A stretch of 64,000 nucleotides of DNA from NCBI GenBank assembly GCA_004295015.1, contig SHNE01000021.1, forward strand, positions 1-64,000. Reading direction: 5' to 3'. This DNA comes from Bacteroidota bacterium (GTDB taxonomy: Bacteria > Bacteroidota > Bacteroidia > AKYH767-A > 2013-40CM-41-45). Under the pieces are notes generated by a model. That model was not told where the DNA came from. It saw nothing but the letters and a program-made list of their open reading frames with translations, and did not search any database. The position numbers were made by a program, and so were the translations under genes. Shown piece after piece: positions 63,407 to 64,000 of this stretch; position 1 is the first letter of the stretch; every line of letters begins with the position of its first letter.

Positions 63407-64000
63407 ATGAATAAAGTAACTACGCTCGGTCAGTTTATTATTGAACGCCAATCTGATTTTCCTTATGCAAAGGGTGAGTTGTCCCGGCTATTAAGGGATA
63501 TTGGAATTGCTGCTAAAATAGTTAATCGTGAGGTGAATAAAGCGGGTTTAGTTGACATACTTGGGGAGCATGGTTCTATCAATGTTCAGGGTGAAGATGT
63601 TAAAAAACTCGATGTATATGCGAATGATCAGTTTATTGCTGCCTTAAGTGCCGGCGGAGAAACATGTGCTGTTGCTTCTGAAGAGAATGAGGAATTGGTT
63701 CATATTGATAACCATGTTTCACGAAATGCAAAGTATATTGTATGTGTTGATCCTCTCGATGGCTCCTCCAATATTGATGTGAATGTGGCAATTGGTACCA
63801 TATTTTCAATTTACAGAAGAACTTCTTTTGGAGGCGCAGTTGAAGAAAAGGATTATTTACAAAAAGGAAATGAACAGGTTGCTGCCGGCTACATAATCTA
63901 CGGTTCGTCTACCATGCTCGTCTATACAACAGGAAAGGGAGTGAACGGCTTCACCCTCGATCCTAGTATCGGAGAATTTTGCCTCTCACACCCCGATATG
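63407..64000 (+). CDS. fbp: Fructose-1,6-bisphosphatase class I, N-terminal part
   Basis: The gene runs off the right edge; 198 codons are visible. It hydrolyses fructose-1,6-bisphosphate to fructose-6-phosphate in gluconeogenesis. The translation starts [18 protein letters not shown], continues with [24 protein letters not shown] (N-terminal regulatory helices), then [11 protein letters not shown] and the metal-binding signature [15 protein letters not shown], followed by GTIFSIYRR and [26 protein letters not shown]. All are standard class I (FbpA) segments. With pyruvate carboxylase in the same window it supports gluconeogenic growth. Confidence 0.95.
   Translation, partial: MNKVTTLGQFIIERQSDFPYAKGELSRLLRDIGIAAKIVNREVNKAGLVDILGEHGSINVQGEDVKKLDVYANDQFIAALSAGGETCAVASEENEELVHIDNHVSRNAKYIVCVDPLDGSSNIDVNVAIGTIFSIYRRTSFGGAVEEKDYLQKGNEQVAAGYIIYGSSTMLVYTTGKGVNGFTLDPSIGEFCLSHPDM

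Overview
The window is chromosomal DNA of a member of the Bacteroidota, most likely an aerobic, environmental, Chitinophagales/Sphingobacteriales-like lineage; the exact genus cannot be read from the sequence. The reasons are: type IX secretion (T9SS) C-terminal sorting domains on several secreted proteins, a giant SprB-repeat adhesin with a gliding-motility-type C-terminus, promoters of the Bacteroidota form TTTG-N19-TAnnTTTG, a TonB-dependent receptor, and Bacteroidota-style gene sets (TrhO, DUF4286, DUF2461, GIN-domain protein). The DNA is AT-rich throughout and I see no tRNA, rRNA or CRISPR array.

Layout. 1-126: end of an IS3-family insertion sequence that appears to cut a small secreted-protein gene. 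0.5-5 kb: T9SS cargo (an SGNH-hydrolase/PKD protein and a parallel beta-helix protein) and a predicted outer-membrane protein. 5.2-16.4 kb: a co-directional exopolysaccharide/capsule cluster: initiating phosphoglycosyltransferase, UDP-ManNAcA pathway (wecB, wecC), flippase, polymerase/ligase, three glycosyltransferases and a heparinase-II/III-like protein. 16.4-20.8 kb: the distal half of a cytochrome c oxidase operon (heme O synthase, two subunit III paralogues, subunit IV, SCO, DUF420) without subunits I and II. 20.8-28.2 kb: trhO, another T9SS cargo gene, and metH behind a SAM-I riboswitch with a visible terminator/antiterminator. 28.3-35.3 kb: the 2330-residue SprB-repeat protein. 35.6-43.1 kb: a protein-kinase-like unknown protein, a TolC/HlyD export pair, tsaB, an orphan LuxR-type regulator, and two tandem paralogous secreted proteins sharing an RDCRGxGIC motif, followed by a lipoprotein. 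43.2-49 kb: pyruvate carboxylase and a DUF255 thioredoxin-like lipoprotein. 49.2-54.8 kb: rplU-rpmA, a TonB receptor, a GIN-domain protein, DUF2461 and an iodotyrosine-deiodinase-like flavoprotein. 54.9-64 kb: serS, a TPR protein, DUF4286, rsmA, a serA-like dehydrogenase, aspartate kinase, a GNAT acetyltransferase, serA with ACT domain, and the start of fructose-1,6-bisphosphatase.

How it fits together. Much of the window serves the cell surface: a polysaccharide containing N-acetylmannosaminuronic acid, T9SS-exported adhesins and enzymes, and efflux/TonB proteins. The rest is core metabolism (methionine, serine and aspartate families, anaplerosis, gluconeogenesis), aerobic respiration and translation. 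The most notable points are the exact 915-bp four-repeat super-period in the SprB protein, the metH riboswitch with its by-eye antiterminator, the undescribed tandem secreted paralogues beside a degenerate-receiver LuxR regulator, a kinase-like unknown protein, and a conserved Glu-Tyr-Lys triad identifying a likely halotyrosine deiodinase.
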